This document shows positions 21,780-33,185 of a DNA stretch of 64,000 nt, piece by piece. The notes below the pieces were generated by a model that saw only the letters and a list, made by a program, of their open reading frames with translations, made no database searches and had not been told where the DNA came from. Source of the stretch: Sternotherus odoratus (lineage: Eukaryota; Chordata; Testudines; Kinosternidae). The stretch spans positions 181,356,920 to 181,420,919 of the forward strand of contig JAVMKO010000002.1 in assembly GCA_032164245.1 (NCBI GenBank), read 5' to 3'. Both the position numbers and the translations under genes were made by a program. The stretch's first letter is position 1. Every line of letters begins with the position of its first letter.

Positions 21780-22012
21780 TCAAAATGGCCAGAGAAGGTA
21801 GTGGTGAGATGGAGGTGACTGCCAGAGCCCTCCTTATAACTTTTGATCAAGTAGTTAGAGTCCTCACCCAGAACGTGGGAGATGCAGATTCAATTCCCCT
21901 CTCTGCTGATATGGAGAAGGGATCTGAACTTGAGTCTCCTCCATTGCATTATATAACCCGGGCCACAGGCTACAGGAATATACCGGTGTGGATCTCTGGT
22001 GTGACTGCCTAA
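21780..22012 (+). mobile_element. tRNA-derived SINE-like repeat
   Basis: The sequence AGTAGTTAGAGTCCTCACCC resembles a tRNA A-box region and GCAGATTCAATTCCCC a B box (consensus GGTTCRANTCC), spaced as in a tRNA. A partly inverted downstream section mirrors the B-box region. Such repeats are common in turtle genomes. It is decayed and the ends are approximate. Confidence 0.5.
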
Positions 22013-22808
22013 TCACTGGAATAAAAATTATAAAGCCTCATCACCAAGTCTACCTCCTCGAATATAACCCTTTAAAAAATATTCTAAACAGATTTTTTTT
22101 TCAATTTGCTAATATTTTTTTTGCAGTTTCTAGATTCAGTTAACCCACATCAAATTGGTTTTTTTTAAATATGAGCCTCCCAGTGAACCAAACAAAATCA
22201 GTTATTCACCCAGCTCTACTGCCATATGCTTTTGCTTACATGGGAAAAGTCAGGGTGAGATATTTTTTTTGTGATGTGCACTAACTGGTCATCTCAGGCT
22301 AAGCCAGCTGACCTCAATCACAAAAGCACACCCTTCTAAGATGGAAACAGAGTACTGAGGACCTAAAGACACAGCACCCAAGATTTTGCTAGGAATGTTC
22401 TGAAGGGAGAGAGATGCTCATCCACCTGACTTGGACAAAACAAAAAAAGGGCCAAATATCTACCCTTCATGCCTCTCAACAAAAACATACTCCCTACTGT
22501 TTATGTTTGCAATAATTTAGTTTACAAAAGAGACATGTTTAAAAAGGCACACTAACTTACTTTAGCATATTGAGATACTGAGTGTTTATGTGAACTCTGC
22601 ATTCATTGAATGAGCAATGATAGCTTTTTCTCTAATAAGAAAAAAATATATTTTTACATGAGCATACTCTGTTACTTTAACCAAACCCTCTCCTCTTTCT
22701 ATAATTAGTCAAATGTTTTCTTCAAAACACTGTATTACACGAAGTCAACAGGTGTAGAGCATTGTCTATACAGTGTAAGAAACTTAAATTTCATATTCTT
22801 ATCCTTAC
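22013..22808. other. PHF14 intron, nothing recognised
   Basis: AT-rich intron directly downstream (in gene sense) of the 271-bp exon. No element recognised. Confidence 0.5.
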
Positions 22809-23079
22809 CAAGATAATAATTCACAAAATCAGCAGTCAGAGCTGGTTGCTTATGTTTTCTTCTTCCATCCACACTGGAACTGGTATCTGAAGTGTCCACT
22901 GGAAAGATGTCTGTACTTATTCCCATTAGTTCAGCTTTGCGCATCAGTTTACGTATGGCTGAAGCACTGCTAGTGAGTGGTCGTGGCAGCTTTTCCCTGG
23001 GAACCCATGCCTGAGGCCTGGTGGTACGAGCCAATTCTGCCTTGGCGCGATACTGCTGCAGTCTGGCATTGATTCGGGC
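22809..23079 (-). CDS. PHF14: PHF14 coding exon: basic linker after the extended PHD
   Basis: This 271-bp exon is the largest PHF14 exon here. It starts in phase 0 after a TGTAG acceptor with ARINARLQQYRAKAELARTT and continues through VPREKLPRPLTSSASAIRKL, MRKAELMGIST, SSSVDGRRKHKQPALTADF and NYYL. It ends with the first G of a glutamate codon at a GT donor (22807-22808). The content is basic and serine-rich, likely a flexible nuclear region. It agrees with vertebrate PHF14 except for a few conservative changes. Confidence 0.97.
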
Positions 23080-24522
23080 CTACAAACAAATTCCCAGAAA
23101 ATCAAAATAGAATAAAACGATGTAAAATGGAATCCAAAAAAACTTTTGCCCAAACTTAGCCTTCCTTTACACTACATGCACACTCGACACTACTTTCAAT
23201 AAGAAAAAATGCACAATCTAATCAAGCATTTTTCAGTTCTTTAGGATGGGATAACTCAACAGGCAAAACCACCTATGAATATCATTTGATTTTACTTTGA
23301 CATTTATAGTTAACTGGCAGCGTATTTTCTTAACCTTAGGTTTGTGAAGTCAAATGGAGTAATATTCAGAACTTTCTTTCTGGGAATACCACCATCAACA
23401 AGACTATTATCGTAAGTGGTCTTCTGGCAATCCGCTGGCATGTCTAATAAACATAAGTAGATGGAACTGTCTATGTTCACATAGTGGGTAAAACCCTTGG
23501 TTTAGGTATCAGAAAACAGATTAAGATGTGAGTATATTGTCAGCATAAATGCCCATCTAAACCTGCTGGCTGACACTTACGCCAAGTCTATGACCCTCTT
23601 TTGTAGGAACTCCTTTCCCAATTATAGCTCTGCCGACACATACCTCTTTATAGAGGAGTACAATAGCGGACATTACGGAAATTCACAAACAAAAGCAACA
23701 GAGGTACTAGAAGCACATTGTATATATTGCTTATGGAATCTGTATATTTTGGACATCTGGAAGACCAACACCACAAGGTCAAGTTGTTACATGTAACTGG
23801 AAAATACTGCCCGCAGAAAGTCTTTGCAGTGGCAGACAATAATACTAGCATAAAACCCATGACAGGCATTAATCCAGCTGAGTACCAGTTACAGCTTGTA
23901 TACTCACCTGCATGAAGAGGAAGTTAGACTACAGAGCATTAATCCAACTCCCCAACACATGGTATGAGATACCCTTGCATCTGAGAGAAAGGAAAACGCA
24001 TGTGCATATACATGCTATACTTGAGGAATACCAGTTAACTCAGAAGTTTAATTTACTAGCTTATTACCAGCATGATCTGGAGGAGGGTGTCAAACATCTG
24101 TTTTTTAGGCTGAATCCAGCCCCGAGGACTCTCTTCTCCAGCCATAGCACAAAGAACCCAGAAGTGAACTGGAGTGAACAGACTAAGTAGGAAGATGCAT
24201 CTGATTTTCTCCATGCTGCTAGGAACGCCTTCACAAGGGGCTCCTAGATGCTACTCCCAGCCAGGCTGAGGAGGGACAGGACTTCCTCTTCCCCTGCAAA
24301 GCAGCTCTAGGGGGATGGGGGAGGTCACACCCACATGTCAAAGGAGGTCTGGGGAAGAAAGGAGGCCGGGTGAGTGGGTGAGGGATTTGCAGAGAGCAGT
24401 GGAAGATTCTCCCAAAGGGAGAGAAAAAGAGAAGGAGGCTGAGGATGCCCAAAGATGGAAAAGTGGGTGGGGGAAAAGAGGAAACATTCACAAGGAGGAG
24501 AAGTGGCTAGACATGGAGAGGA
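23080..24522. other. PHF14 intron between the 271-bp exon and DIRS copy 1
   Basis: Intron with no recognised coding sequence. The last ~300 bp before the DIRS element are purine-rich. Confidence 0.5.
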
Positions 24523-24733
24523 AAAGAACAGTTACTTACCTCGTAATGTTGGTTCTTCGAGATGTGTTGCTCATGTCCATTCCCATATGTGTGTGCGTTC
24601 CGCGCATGCCCGGTTCGGAAAGCTTTTCCCCAGCGGTACCCGTAGGGTCGGCAGGGGCGACCCCTGGAGTGGCGCCCTTATGGCCATGTATATATGCCCC
24701 TGCCGACCCTCCCCCGCTCAGTTCCTTCTTGCC
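24523..24733. repeat. DIRS copy 1 left inverted terminal repeat
   Basis: From TTGCTCATGTCCATTCCC (~24568) to GCTCAGTTCCTTCTT (~24730) this is the inverted complement of 31183-31345 with very few mismatches. The outermost 45 bp (AAAGAACAGTTACTTACC on) are specific to this end and are copied in the internal complementary region. Confidence 0.92.
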
Positions 24734-24766
24734 GGTACTCCGACAAAGGGGAGGCGGGTGGGATTC

Positions 24767-24866
24767 GGAATGGACATGAGCAACACATCTCGAAGAACCA
24801 ACGTTATGAGGTAAGTAACTGTTCTTTCTTCTTCGAGTGCTTGCTCATGTCCATTCCCATATGTGA
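24767..24866. repeat. DIRS copy 1 internal complementary region
   Basis: Two arms are fused. 24767-24827 is the inverted complement of the left terminus (24523-24583), and 24828-24866 is the inverted complement of the right terminus (31324-31362). The fusion point (CTGTTCTTT|CTTCTTCG) equals the junction of the two joined ends. In the DIRS replication model this region templates completion of the termini and circularisation. Confidence 0.92.
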
Positions 24867-24877
24867 CTTACGAGCAG

Positions 24878-25930
24878 TCATCTCGGAGGAGGGAGAGGAG
24901 TACTTTGAGTACCTGTTAACAGGACCGCTTGTCCCACAGCTGCATCCTCCATCGACTGCTGCACGATGGCGTAGTGCGAAGTGAAGGTGTGCACTGAAGA
25001 CCACATCGCTGCTCTACAGATGTCGACGATTGGAACGTGCGCCAGGAACGCCGTGGATGCGGCCTGGGCCCTGGTGGAATGCGCCGACAGTGCTGGTGGA
25101 GTAGCATTCGAGAGGTTATAGGACAATTTGATACAAGAAGTAATCCAGGCCGAGAGGCGCTGAGTAGAAATTGGTAACCCCTTCATCCTTTCTGCCACTG
25201 AAATAAAAAGTTGTGGAGATTTACAAAAACCCTTGGTCCTTTCTATGTAAAAGGCTAAAGCTCTCTTGACGTCCAACGAATGAAGCATTCTTTCCCTGTT
25301 ATCCGCATGGGGTTTGGGAAAAAACACCGGTAGGAACACCTCCTGATTCAAATGAAAGGGCGAGACTACTTTGGGCAGGAAGGCCGGGTGAGGACGTAAC
25401 TGAACCTTATCTCTATGGAAGATCGTGTAGGGCGGTTCAGAAGTGAACGCCCTAATCTCAGAGACTCTGCGTGCCGAAGTGATTGCTACTAAGAACGCGG
25501 CCTTCCATGAGAGATAAGAAAGGGGGCAGGAGGATATGGGTTCGAACGGAGGTTTCATTAGGGCCTTTAGAACCAGATTGAGGTCCCAAGGGGGGGTTGG
25601 TTGACGTATCTGAGGATACAACCTCTCTAACCCTTTAAGGAATCTGCTAACTAAGGGGTTACTAAAAACCGAATTGTCATCGACCCCCGGATGGAACGCC
25701 GAAATGGCGGCCAGGTGTACCCGAACAGTGGAGAGCGCTAATCCTTGCTGTTTCAGCTCAAGGAGGTAGTCCAGGATAGTGGAGATTGAAGAAGACAGGG
25801 GATCCACCCCCTTGTTCTGAGCCCACAGTGAGAAGCGCTTCCATTTGGCAGTGTAGGTTCCCCTTGTGGAAGGTTTTCTGCTACCCAGGAGGACCTCCCT
25901 GACTGAATCCGAGCACTGAAGCTCTGCTGG
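24878..25930 (-). CDS. DIRS copy 1 tyrosine recombinase (integration enzyme)
   Basis: The open frame ends at 24878 and covers the recombinase from about SVREVLLGSRKPSTRGTY. An N-terminal SAM-like core-binding part (LEQ-rich, LDYLLELKQQGLALSTVRVH) precedes the catalytic part. That part holds the first arginine in ITSARRVSEIRA, the HxxR box in AHSTRAQAAS, a histidine in WSSVHTF, and the nucleophile tyrosine in FTSHY (codon 24971-24973). This enzyme replaces integrase in DIRS elements and inserts a circular DNA. No in-frame stop or frameshift is present. The same frame stays open upstream across the RT gene, but that part looks non-coding. The true start is not evident and may lie in the overlap with RT. 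Confidence 0.88.
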   Translation of the reverse strand, partial: PAELQCSDSVREVLLGSRKPSTRGTYTAKWKRFSLWAQNKGVDPLSSSISTILDYLLELKQQGLALSTVRVHLAAISAFHPGVDDNSVFSNPLVSRFLKGLERLYPQIRQPTPPWDLNLVLKALMKPPFEPISSCPLSYLSWKAAFLVAITSARRVSEIRAFTSEPPYTIFHRDKVQLRPHPAFLPKVVSPFHLNQEVFLPVFFPKPHADNRERMLHSLDVKRALAFYIERTKGFCKSPQLFISVAERMKGLPISTQRLSAWITSCIKLSYNLSNATPPALSAHSTRAQAASTAFLAHVPIVDICRAAMWSSVHTFTSHYAIVQQSMEDAAVGQAVLLTGTQSTPLPPPR

Positions 25931-25932
25931 GT

Positions 25933-28860
25933 TCAGCCACGGATATACCACGCCGTGAGGTGGAGGGACTGGAGGTTGGGGTGCAACATCCTCCCGTGGT
26001 CTTGGGAGATCAATGTCGGTGACAGAGGAAGTGTTATCGGCGTCGTCACACAGAGAGACAACAGGGTCGTGTACCAGTGTTGCCGAGGCCAAGCTGGCGC
26101 TATCAGTATGACCGATGCTTTGTCCTGACGGGCCTTCGCCAGTACTTTGTGGACGAGGGGGAACGGGGGGAATGCATAAAGCAGACCCCCCGTCCATAGA
26201 GTGTGGAATGCGTCCCCCTCTGAACCTGGGCTGAGGTTGAGGAGTGAGCAAAACCTGTGGCACTTCCTGTTGGCCTTTGTGGCGAACAGGTCGAGGCGGG
26301 GAAACCCCCACCTTTGGAAAATTGAATGGGCCACATCGGGTCTGAGAGACCATTCGTGACCCCGAAATGAGCGGCTCAGGGAGTCCGCCAGTACGTTCTG
26401 AACCCCCGGGAGGTAGGCCGCAGTGAGGGAGATCCCTCTGGGAATGCAGAACTCCCAAAGGGCGAGGGCTTCCTTGCACAGGAGAGAGGAGCGAGCACCA
26501 CCCTGTTTGTTTATATAAAACATCGATGCCGTGTTGTCTGTTAGAACTGACACGCTCTTGCCCCTCAAGAGTGACTGGAACATCTGGCATGCCAGGCGAA
26601 CTGCTCTGAGCTCTCGAACATTTATGTGGAGAGACAACTCTTCCTGAGACCATAGGCCCTGAGTCGTGGCCTTTCCCAGGTGAGCTCCCCAACCTAGCGC
26701 CGAAGCGTCTGTCACCAACGTGATGGATGGTTGGGGCTTGTGAAAGGGCACCCCACTTCCCAGAGACGTGGGCTGGAGCCACCAGTAGAGGGACTGTCTT
26801 ATCTTTAATGGTAGAGTCACTACGAGGTCGAGGGGGTCTCTGCGCTGGTTGTATACCTTCGCGAACCAGGCTTGCAGAGGACGAAGATGGAGTCTCGCAA
26901 ACGGCACCACGTAAGTGCACGCTGCCATGTGTCCCATCAGGACCATACAGTTCCTTGCTGTTGTCATGGGAGACCGGAGGAGTGGTCGAATAATGTCCCC
27001 CATGGCCTTGGCCCGAGAGGGAGGTAGGAAGGCTCTCGCGCGGCGAGAGTCTAGAACAGAAGTGGGCAAAGTACGGCCCGCGGGCCAGATCCGGCCCGCG
27101 GGCTCCTCCAAACCGGCCCCCGAGGTCTGGCTGGGGAGGCTGCTCTTGCCCCTCCCCCGCGGCCTCAGCTGCTGCACTGGGGAAGTTGTTCCCCCGTTGG
27201 CCCCCTCCCGCGTGGCCTCGGCAGGACACGGTAGGGAAACTGCTCCAGCCCCTCTTGCCCTGTCTCCCTCCCCCGCGGCCCCAGAGGGCCGCGTGAGCAG
27301 CGCTGTTGGGCGGGGCTGCGCGACAGCGTGTCCAGCTCCCGGCCAGACACGTTGCGCGCTCTGGGAGATCAGCGCAGCCGTGTGTCTGGCTTTGGGCCAG
27401 ACACGCTATTCTAGGCAGCGGCGAGGTAAGAGGACCGGGGCCAGGCAGGTTACCTAAAGGGGCAGAAGCTGGTGGGGGGGAGGGAGGAGGTTGGATGGCA
27501 CATGGGAGTCCCAGGGGGCCTGTTGGGGGTGGAGGTATAGATAGGTGTCAGGGAAAAGGAAGCTTGGATAAGTGGATAGGGTCCTGGGGGGTGAGTAAGG
27601 AAAAGGAGACCTGTGGAGGGGGTGGTCAGGGGCGAAGGAGCAGGGGGGCTTGAGGTGGGGTCTTGGGGCGGTGGCTAGGGGCAGGGGGTCTCTGGAGGGG
27701 GCAGTCAGAGGACAGGGAGCAGGGGGGGCTTAGATAGGGGGTGGGGCTCTGGGGGGCCATTAGAGTAAGGGATCTCCAGATAGGGTGATCAGGGGGCGAT
27801 GGGTTGGGGTTCTGAGAGGGGGTAGTCAGGGGGCCAGAAGTGAGTGGGAGTTGATAGGGGGCGGGGCCAGGCTGTTTGGGAGGGCACCGCCTTCCCTACC
27901 CGGCCCTCCACACAATTTTGAACTCCGATGTGGCCCTCAGGCCAAAAAGTTTGCCCACCCCTGGTCTAGAATCACCCCAATGAACTCGATTCTCTGGGTA
28001 GGGATGAGGGTTGATTTCGGCACATTCAGAATGAGGCCCAGCTTTAGGAAGGTGGCTCTGATGAACGTTATTTGCGTTAGAAGCAGCTCCCGTGACTGTG
28101 CCCTGATGAGCCAATCGTCCAGGTAAGGGTAGACATGGATGCCGTTCCGTCTGAGGAATGCTGCGACTACCGCCATGCATTTCGTGAATACCCTTGGAGC
28201 TGAGGAGAGGCCGAACGGAAGAATGGTAAACTGGTAATGTCGGGATCCCATCACGAACCTCAGGAATCGTCTGTGACTCGGGATGATGGAAATGTGGAAA
28301 TATGCATCTTTTAAGTCGAGGGCGGCGAACCAGTCTCCATGATCCATAGCAGGAATTATGACAGCCAATGAGAGCATGCGAAACTTCAGCTTCTTTATGT
28401 AGGAGTTGAGGCCTCGCAAGTCCAGGATGGGGCGGAGCCCACCTTTGGCCTTCGGGATAAGGAAATAACGGGAGTAGTAACCCTTGCCCCGAAATTCTTG
28501 AGGAACCTCCTCTATGGCACCCAAAGACAAGAGGGTATGGACCTCCTGTTCTAGGAGTTGCTCGTGAGATGGGTCCCTGAAGAGGGACGGGCACGGGGGG
28601 TGGGTGGGAGGGAGAACAGAGAATTGGATAGAATATCCCATCTCTACCAGGCTGAGAACCCACTTGTCCGAGGTGATAAAGGACCATGCCTGGTAGAAAT
28701 GGGATAGATGGTTCACAAACGGGAGGGAAGTCATGGAAACGGAGGCTGGCTCGGCGTCCCCGGGCGCATCTTCAAAAGTTCGGCCTGGGTCCGGGAGGGT
28801 GATTGCTCCCTGGACCTTGGGGCTGGCGGGAGGAAGATCGCTGCCGCCCTCTACCCCCAC
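25933..28860 (-). pseudogene. DIRS copy 1 RT-RNase H-methyltransferase, split by hAT
   Basis: Reading right to left, 28860-27964 encodes the RT fingers and palm (LDLKDAYFHISI, PFGLSSAPRVFTK, YPYLDDWLIRA with the YLDD catalytic box) up to IGVILD. 27056-25933 then continues with RNase H (LVTDASALGWGAHLG, LTDNTASMFYINKQGG) and the methyltransferase-like domain found after RNase H in DIRS elements. A 907-bp hAT interrupts the frame. Outside the insertion the frame is open. The upstream end overlaps the gag frame by about 90 bp, and the downstream end abuts the recombinase frame. Confidence 0.9.
27057..27963. mobile_element. Non-autonomous hAT inserted in DIRS copy 1
   Basis: The ends are CAGAAGTGGGCAAAGTACGG at 27057 and its imperfect inverse AAAAGTTTGCCCACCCCTG at 27963. 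The 8-bp target GTCTAGAA is duplicated at 27049-27056 and 27964-27971. DIRS copy 2 has the uninterrupted sequence (GAGTCTAGTATCACC near 58441), so the empty site is visible. The interior is G-rich with repeated GGGGCAGTCAGGGGACAGGG-like units and has no transposase. Confidence 0.95.
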
Positions 28861-31010
28861 CCCTTCCGCCTCTCCTTGGTTGGTCCCTCCTATAAGGGGG
28901 GCCTTGGAAAGGCCTAGCTGGCGGAGGCGGAGGGGGCCTGAAGGGCCTCCTTTGTCCTTGGGGAGTATGCAACCCCAATGACCTAAGCATGGCCCTCGAA
29001 TCCTTCATTGACTGGAGCTTTTTATCTGTATCAACCGCAAACAGGCCTTGTCTGTCGAACGGTAAATCCTGAATGGTGGCTTGCACCGGTGGTGGAATGC
29101 CCGACAGGTGCAGCCACGCCCCACGACGCATGGCCACTGCTGTGGCTAACTGCCTGGATGCCGAGTCCGCCGAATCAAAGGCGTCCTGGAGAGCAGCCCT
29201 GGAAACCAGCCTGCCTTCTTGGATGATCGCCCTAAAGTCCTGGACTGATTCCTTCGGGAGGGCCCCTTCAAATTTGGACATAGCCGACCAAGTATTATAT
29301 GCGTATCTGCCCAGGGCGGCCTGCTGGTTGGCTATTCTGAGTTGCAATGCCGCCGACGAGTAGACCTTTCTTCCCCACAAGTCCAACTTTTTGGAGTCAT
29401 GGGACTTAGGGGTGGGTCCCGTCTGCCCCTGACGCTCCCGATAGTTCACAGCGTCTGCGACTAAAGTGCCTGGCGGGGGGTGGGTGAAGAGGTATTCGTA
29501 CCCTTGCCTGGGTGCGAAATAGCGGCGCTCCACTCCCCTTGCCGTCGGTGGAAGAGAGGAAGGGGTCTGCCACAAGGTCTCCATGGTGGATTTAACCTTC
29601 CTCATAAACGGCAGAGCTATTTGGGGTGGTAGATTAGAGGAAAGGATGTCCATATTGGGGTCCTCCTCCTCCTCCTGGACTTCCTCCGGCTGGAGGTTCA
29701 GATTCTGGGCCACCCTCTTTAGTAGGTCCTGGTGGCCCCTGAGATCCATGGGGGGCAATGACATAGATGTGCCTGCCACTGCGTCGTCCGGTGATGAAGA
29801 GGAGGAGGCTGGCTGGGGGTCGGCTACCTGGGGGTCCTCCTGAAACTGCTGCTGGTAGGCGTCCCTATCCTGCTCCTCATGCACCTGGGATGCTGTACCG
29901 GATGGTCCAGGCTGGTCCTCTCCCATCTCAGACTGTGGCCTCGTTATAGTGGCGGACACCGGGCCCCTTGGTACCGAGGGCAATGACGCTATTGAGGCAG
30001 GGCCCTGAGCCTGATGGTAGGCAAAGGGCGTCCAGAATGGCCATGGGCTGGTAGCCTGTCTGCCATCTTCGTATTGTCGGTGCCGACGGTGCAAAGAATG
30101 AGTGGTGCCGTCGAGACGAGCGGTGCCTATGCCTCGACCTCGAACGATACGAGGATGCGTCCGACCCGGAGGAGTACTCCGACTGGGACCAGGGCGGTGC
30201 CGCGCCCTCCGGTGCCACCAGCCTACCGTAGACATCCGGCTTGCCAGGGTGCATGTAGCCCTGCGGTGCAGGTCGGACCGGTGCCGGGACTAACGGTGCC
30301 GAGGGCACAACTGGTGGCTGGAGAGAGGGAGCTGGCGGTGCCGGCGCCGCTGTCAGGGGCGGTACGGACGGTGCCGCTATACGGGGGACTGGTGCCGGGA
30401 CAATGAAGTCCGGTGCCGGGTCCGTGGTGAGGCCAATAAGGTCCTCAGCGACGACAAACACCTCCGGGGTGGATGGAATCTCGATCCCGGGTGTCTCGCT
30501 CTCCAGGGGGAGTTCCTCTTCAGGGGAAACCGCCCTTAACTCCGGTGCCGCCGGTGCCGGTGTGGGCTCTAAACGGGGCCGCCTTGCGCGCTCCGGAGCT
30601 GCCAACACCCCTGAGGGATCACCCGTGGACCTACGCACCGGGGAGCGCCCTCTTGACTTCTTAGAAGGCACCGGGGATTGAGACCGGTGCCTTCTAGATG
30701 AACCTGCACCGTGCCGGGGAGATCGGTGACGGGAGGACTTCGCGGTCTTCGGTGCCGCGGTACCGCGGACCGATGCCGGTGCGCTGCCCGATGCCGCCGG
30801 CTCCGCTGGTTGCAGGGCGGACTCCATTAGGATAAGTTTCAGCCTGGAGTCTCGCTCCTTTTTCGTACGGGGTTTGAAGCCCTTGCAGATGGTACAGCGA
30901 TCCGTTTGATGTCCCTCGCCGAGGCACTTCAGACAGCGAGAGTGGGGATCGCTGATGGGCATGGGCCTCCCGCAAGCTTTGCACGCTTTGAACCCTGACG
31001 CCCCAGGCAT
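28772..31010 (-). pseudogene. DIRS copy 1 gag-like gene, one frameshift
   Basis: It starts MPGASGFKACKACGRPMP at 31010 with a cysteine/histidine cluster (CKACG, CLKCLGEGHQTDRCTICKG) that looks like a zinc-binding module. It goes on through arginine/serine-rich and proline-rich sequence. Near 30095 the frame changes; the continuation (HRRHRQYEDGR, WPFWTPFAYHQAQGP) stays open to 28772 and holds a conserved block (PQIALPFMRKVKSTMETLWQ; ALQLRIANQQAALGRYAYNT) and an RG-rich tail. Copy 2 reads through the position broken here, showing that the two parts are one gene. Gag would package the RNA. As it stands, no single protein covers the region. Confidence 0.8.
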
Positions 31011-31182
31011 AACCTGACGCCAGGGAACAAAGAACTAACTAACTAACACTATATCTATGCAAACAACAACACTAACTACTCTAATTAACTACACAATGCA
31101 ACTATCTAAATACCTAACTAACTAACTACGAGATAAGGATACCGCAAGAGAAGAGCACTGTTCCAGCAACCGCCACGGACGG

Positions 31183-31362
31183 AAAGAAGGAACTGAGCGG
31201 GGGAGGGTCGGCAGGGGCATATATACATGGCCATAAGGGCGCCACTCCAGGGGTTGCCCCTGCCGACCCTACGGGTACCGCTGGGGAAAAGCTTTCCGAA
31301 CCGGGCATGCGCGGAACGCACACACATATGGGAATGGACATGAGCAAGCACTCGAAGAAGAA
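31183..31362. repeat. DIRS copy 1 right inverted terminal repeat
   Basis: This is the inverted complement of the left repeat from GGAAAGAAGGAACTGAGCGG to ATGAGCAAGCA. The outermost 17 bp (CACTCGAAGAAGAA at the tip) differ from the left tip and match the second arm of the internal complementary region. It lies upstream of gag and should hold the promoter. Confidence 0.9.
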
Positions 31363-31773
31363 TGTGATATTTAGCTTTATTAGTTTAAGGGGCACATTCT
31401 GCAGTCAGAAGAAAATACACAATTTGCCTCTTACAAGTACATTTTTTACTCCTTTTCATGGCCCCTAAATGAATGGATAATTTAGCCCAAATGATAGAAC
31501 ATGTATTAACATAAATGTAATACCCATAATCCAGAGAGACCAGAAAAAGAGAACGATGGCAGGAATAAGAAACATTTATAATTTCTATGAGGGTACAGGG
31601 ATGAGAACAATCTGTACACTCACTCTTTTTTGAACATGGCGATGCTCAGCTCTCTTAAAAATCAGGCCATTAATTTAGATGCATAAATAAAGATTTAGGA
31701 GCCTAATGTTAGGCACCTATTCTTTGCAACTTGACCCAGGCCTACAATGCAATATTATATATATACACATATA
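31363..31773. other. PHF14 intron, nothing recognised
   Basis: Intronic sequence between DIRS copy 1 and a solo LTR, ending in TA repeats. Confidence 0.5.
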
Positions 31774-32453
31774 TTGTGACAAAGCTCCAAGTCTATACTT
31801 GCGGGTCCTGTGTTTCCTGGCAAATTTCACTAGCCTCAGAGGCTCATTGTGACCATTCACATAGTCCTCTCTCTAGAGACAAGGTCACAGCCTATTGAGC
31901 CATCTTCATCATAAGCCAGTGAGGAGAAGTTATCCTTTCTGGCACAGTCTCTGTTGTCTCCCTAGTCTCAGTGATTAATTGGGGAAGGTGGGAAGGGGGG
32001 AGCCTGGGCCCACCCTCTACTCCGGGCTCCAGCCCAGGGACCCTAATAGTATTAGCTAAGATGGCTGACCTTTTAACCACCAAACACAATACAATTCCCT
32101 GGGCTACTTCCTCACAGCAGTCCCCCGCTTCTTCAAACTTCTCTTCACCTTTACCTCAAGTCTCCTTCCGTGCGTATGATATGTTGTCTAACCACTCAGT
32201 CTCACCAACATCACAACCTCCTCTCACAGCTCCTGACACCCACACCCACCTGACTAAATGGGAGGGTTTTAATCTGGTTTTAGCCAGCCCCTGATTGGCG
32301 TCAGGTGTCCCAATCAGGCTAGCTGTTTCTGCTGCTTTCTAGAACCTTCTCTGTTTGGCTAGCCAGGGAACAGGGAGGGACCTGCTCATCCTGAGGCTGA
32401 TATACTTCCCTTCCAGCACGCTCCTATACCCTTCTGGTCTGACTACGTCACAA
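31774..32453 (-). mobile_element. Solo LTR, same family as 3388-8754
   Basis: 680 bp with TTGTGAC...GTCACAA ends set in TA repeats. It is alignable along its length to 3388-4019 plus 8688-8754, with scattered differences and a few indels. Its single copy of CATCCTGAGGCTG (~32387-32399) is the site at which the other copy received a LINE. No internal retroviral or Gypsy coding sequence remains, consistent with LTR-LTR recombination. Confidence 0.8.
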
Positions 32454-32904
32454 TATATATATAGCCTATCTGTGACTGCTCCTAGCAAATAACCACAATG
32501 GCCGGGAAGGGCCCTGAGTTACTACAGGGAATTCTTCCATGGGTGTCTGGCAGCTGGGTCTTGTTGAAATGCTCAGGGTCCAACTGATTGCCATATTTGA
32601 GGTCAGATTGGCAGAGACCTTAGGGGTTTTCTTTTTTTACCTTCCTCTGCAGCATGCACCACTTGCAGTTTTAAACTAGTATAAATAGTGGATTCTCTCT
32701 AACTTGCGGTCTTTAAATCTGCCTGATTTTAATTTGATTTGAATCAAACTGATTTAAATCTGAAACTGATCTGAGGACATCAGTAAGTCCTCCAAAGATT
32801 ACAGGTCTATTACAGGAGTGGAGGGGTGAGGTTCCGTGGCCTGCCATGTGCAGGAGGTCAGAGTAGATGCTCATGATGGTCCCTTCTGGCCATACAGTCT
32901 ATGG
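32454..32904 (+). mobile_element. CR1-like 3' fragment near the end of an otherwise plain stretch
   Basis: The last part (about 32820-32904) reads GGAGGTCAGAGTAGATGCTC then ATGATGGTCCCTTCTGGCC, which is the usual 3' end of turtle CR1 LINEs and CR1-tailed SINEs. The preceding sequence is not identified. Confidence 0.5.
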
Positions 32905-33185
32905 GCTGGTCTTCACTACAGGGGGGGATCGACTGCAGATATGCAACTTCAGCTACGTGAATCACGTAGCTGAAGTTTGCGTATCTGCAGCCGACTTACC
33001 TGCCGTCCTCATGACGGCGGCGCGATCCCCCGTCGACTCCAGCTTGCACCTCCCTGCAAGCTGGAGTTACGGAGTCGATGGGGGCACCGCAGACTATTGA
33101 TTTATTGCGTCTTCACAAGACGCGAGAAATCGATCGCCAAAAGATCAATCGCTACCTGCCGATCCGGTGGGTAGTGAAGACCAGC
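32905..33185. mobile_element. 281-bp MITE with perfect ends
   Basis: GCTGGTCTTCACTAC at 32905-32919 and GTAGTGAAGACCAGC at 33171-33185 are perfect inverted repeats. The interior includes a long palindrome (TTCAGCTACGTGAATCACGTAGCTGAA at about 32947-32973) and a second inverted pair around AGCTTGCA (near 33040-33062). No coding capacity. Target duplication is not obvious, so the superfamily is left open. Confidence 0.8.

Larger units (their letters stand above)
24523..31362 (-). mobile_element. DIRS retrotransposon copy 1 (interrupted by hAT)
   Basis: The element runs right to left, in the same direction as PHF14: gag-like, RT-RNase H-methyltransferase, tyrosine recombinase. It has inverted terminal repeats at both ends and an internal complementary region near the left end, the structure that defines DIRS. 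It lacks LTRs, integrase and a target duplication. Length is 6.84 kb, or about 5.93 kb without the hAT at 27057-27963, close to the 5.95 kb of copy 2. The gag frame is broken and RT is split by the hAT; the recombinase is open. Confidence 0.93.
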
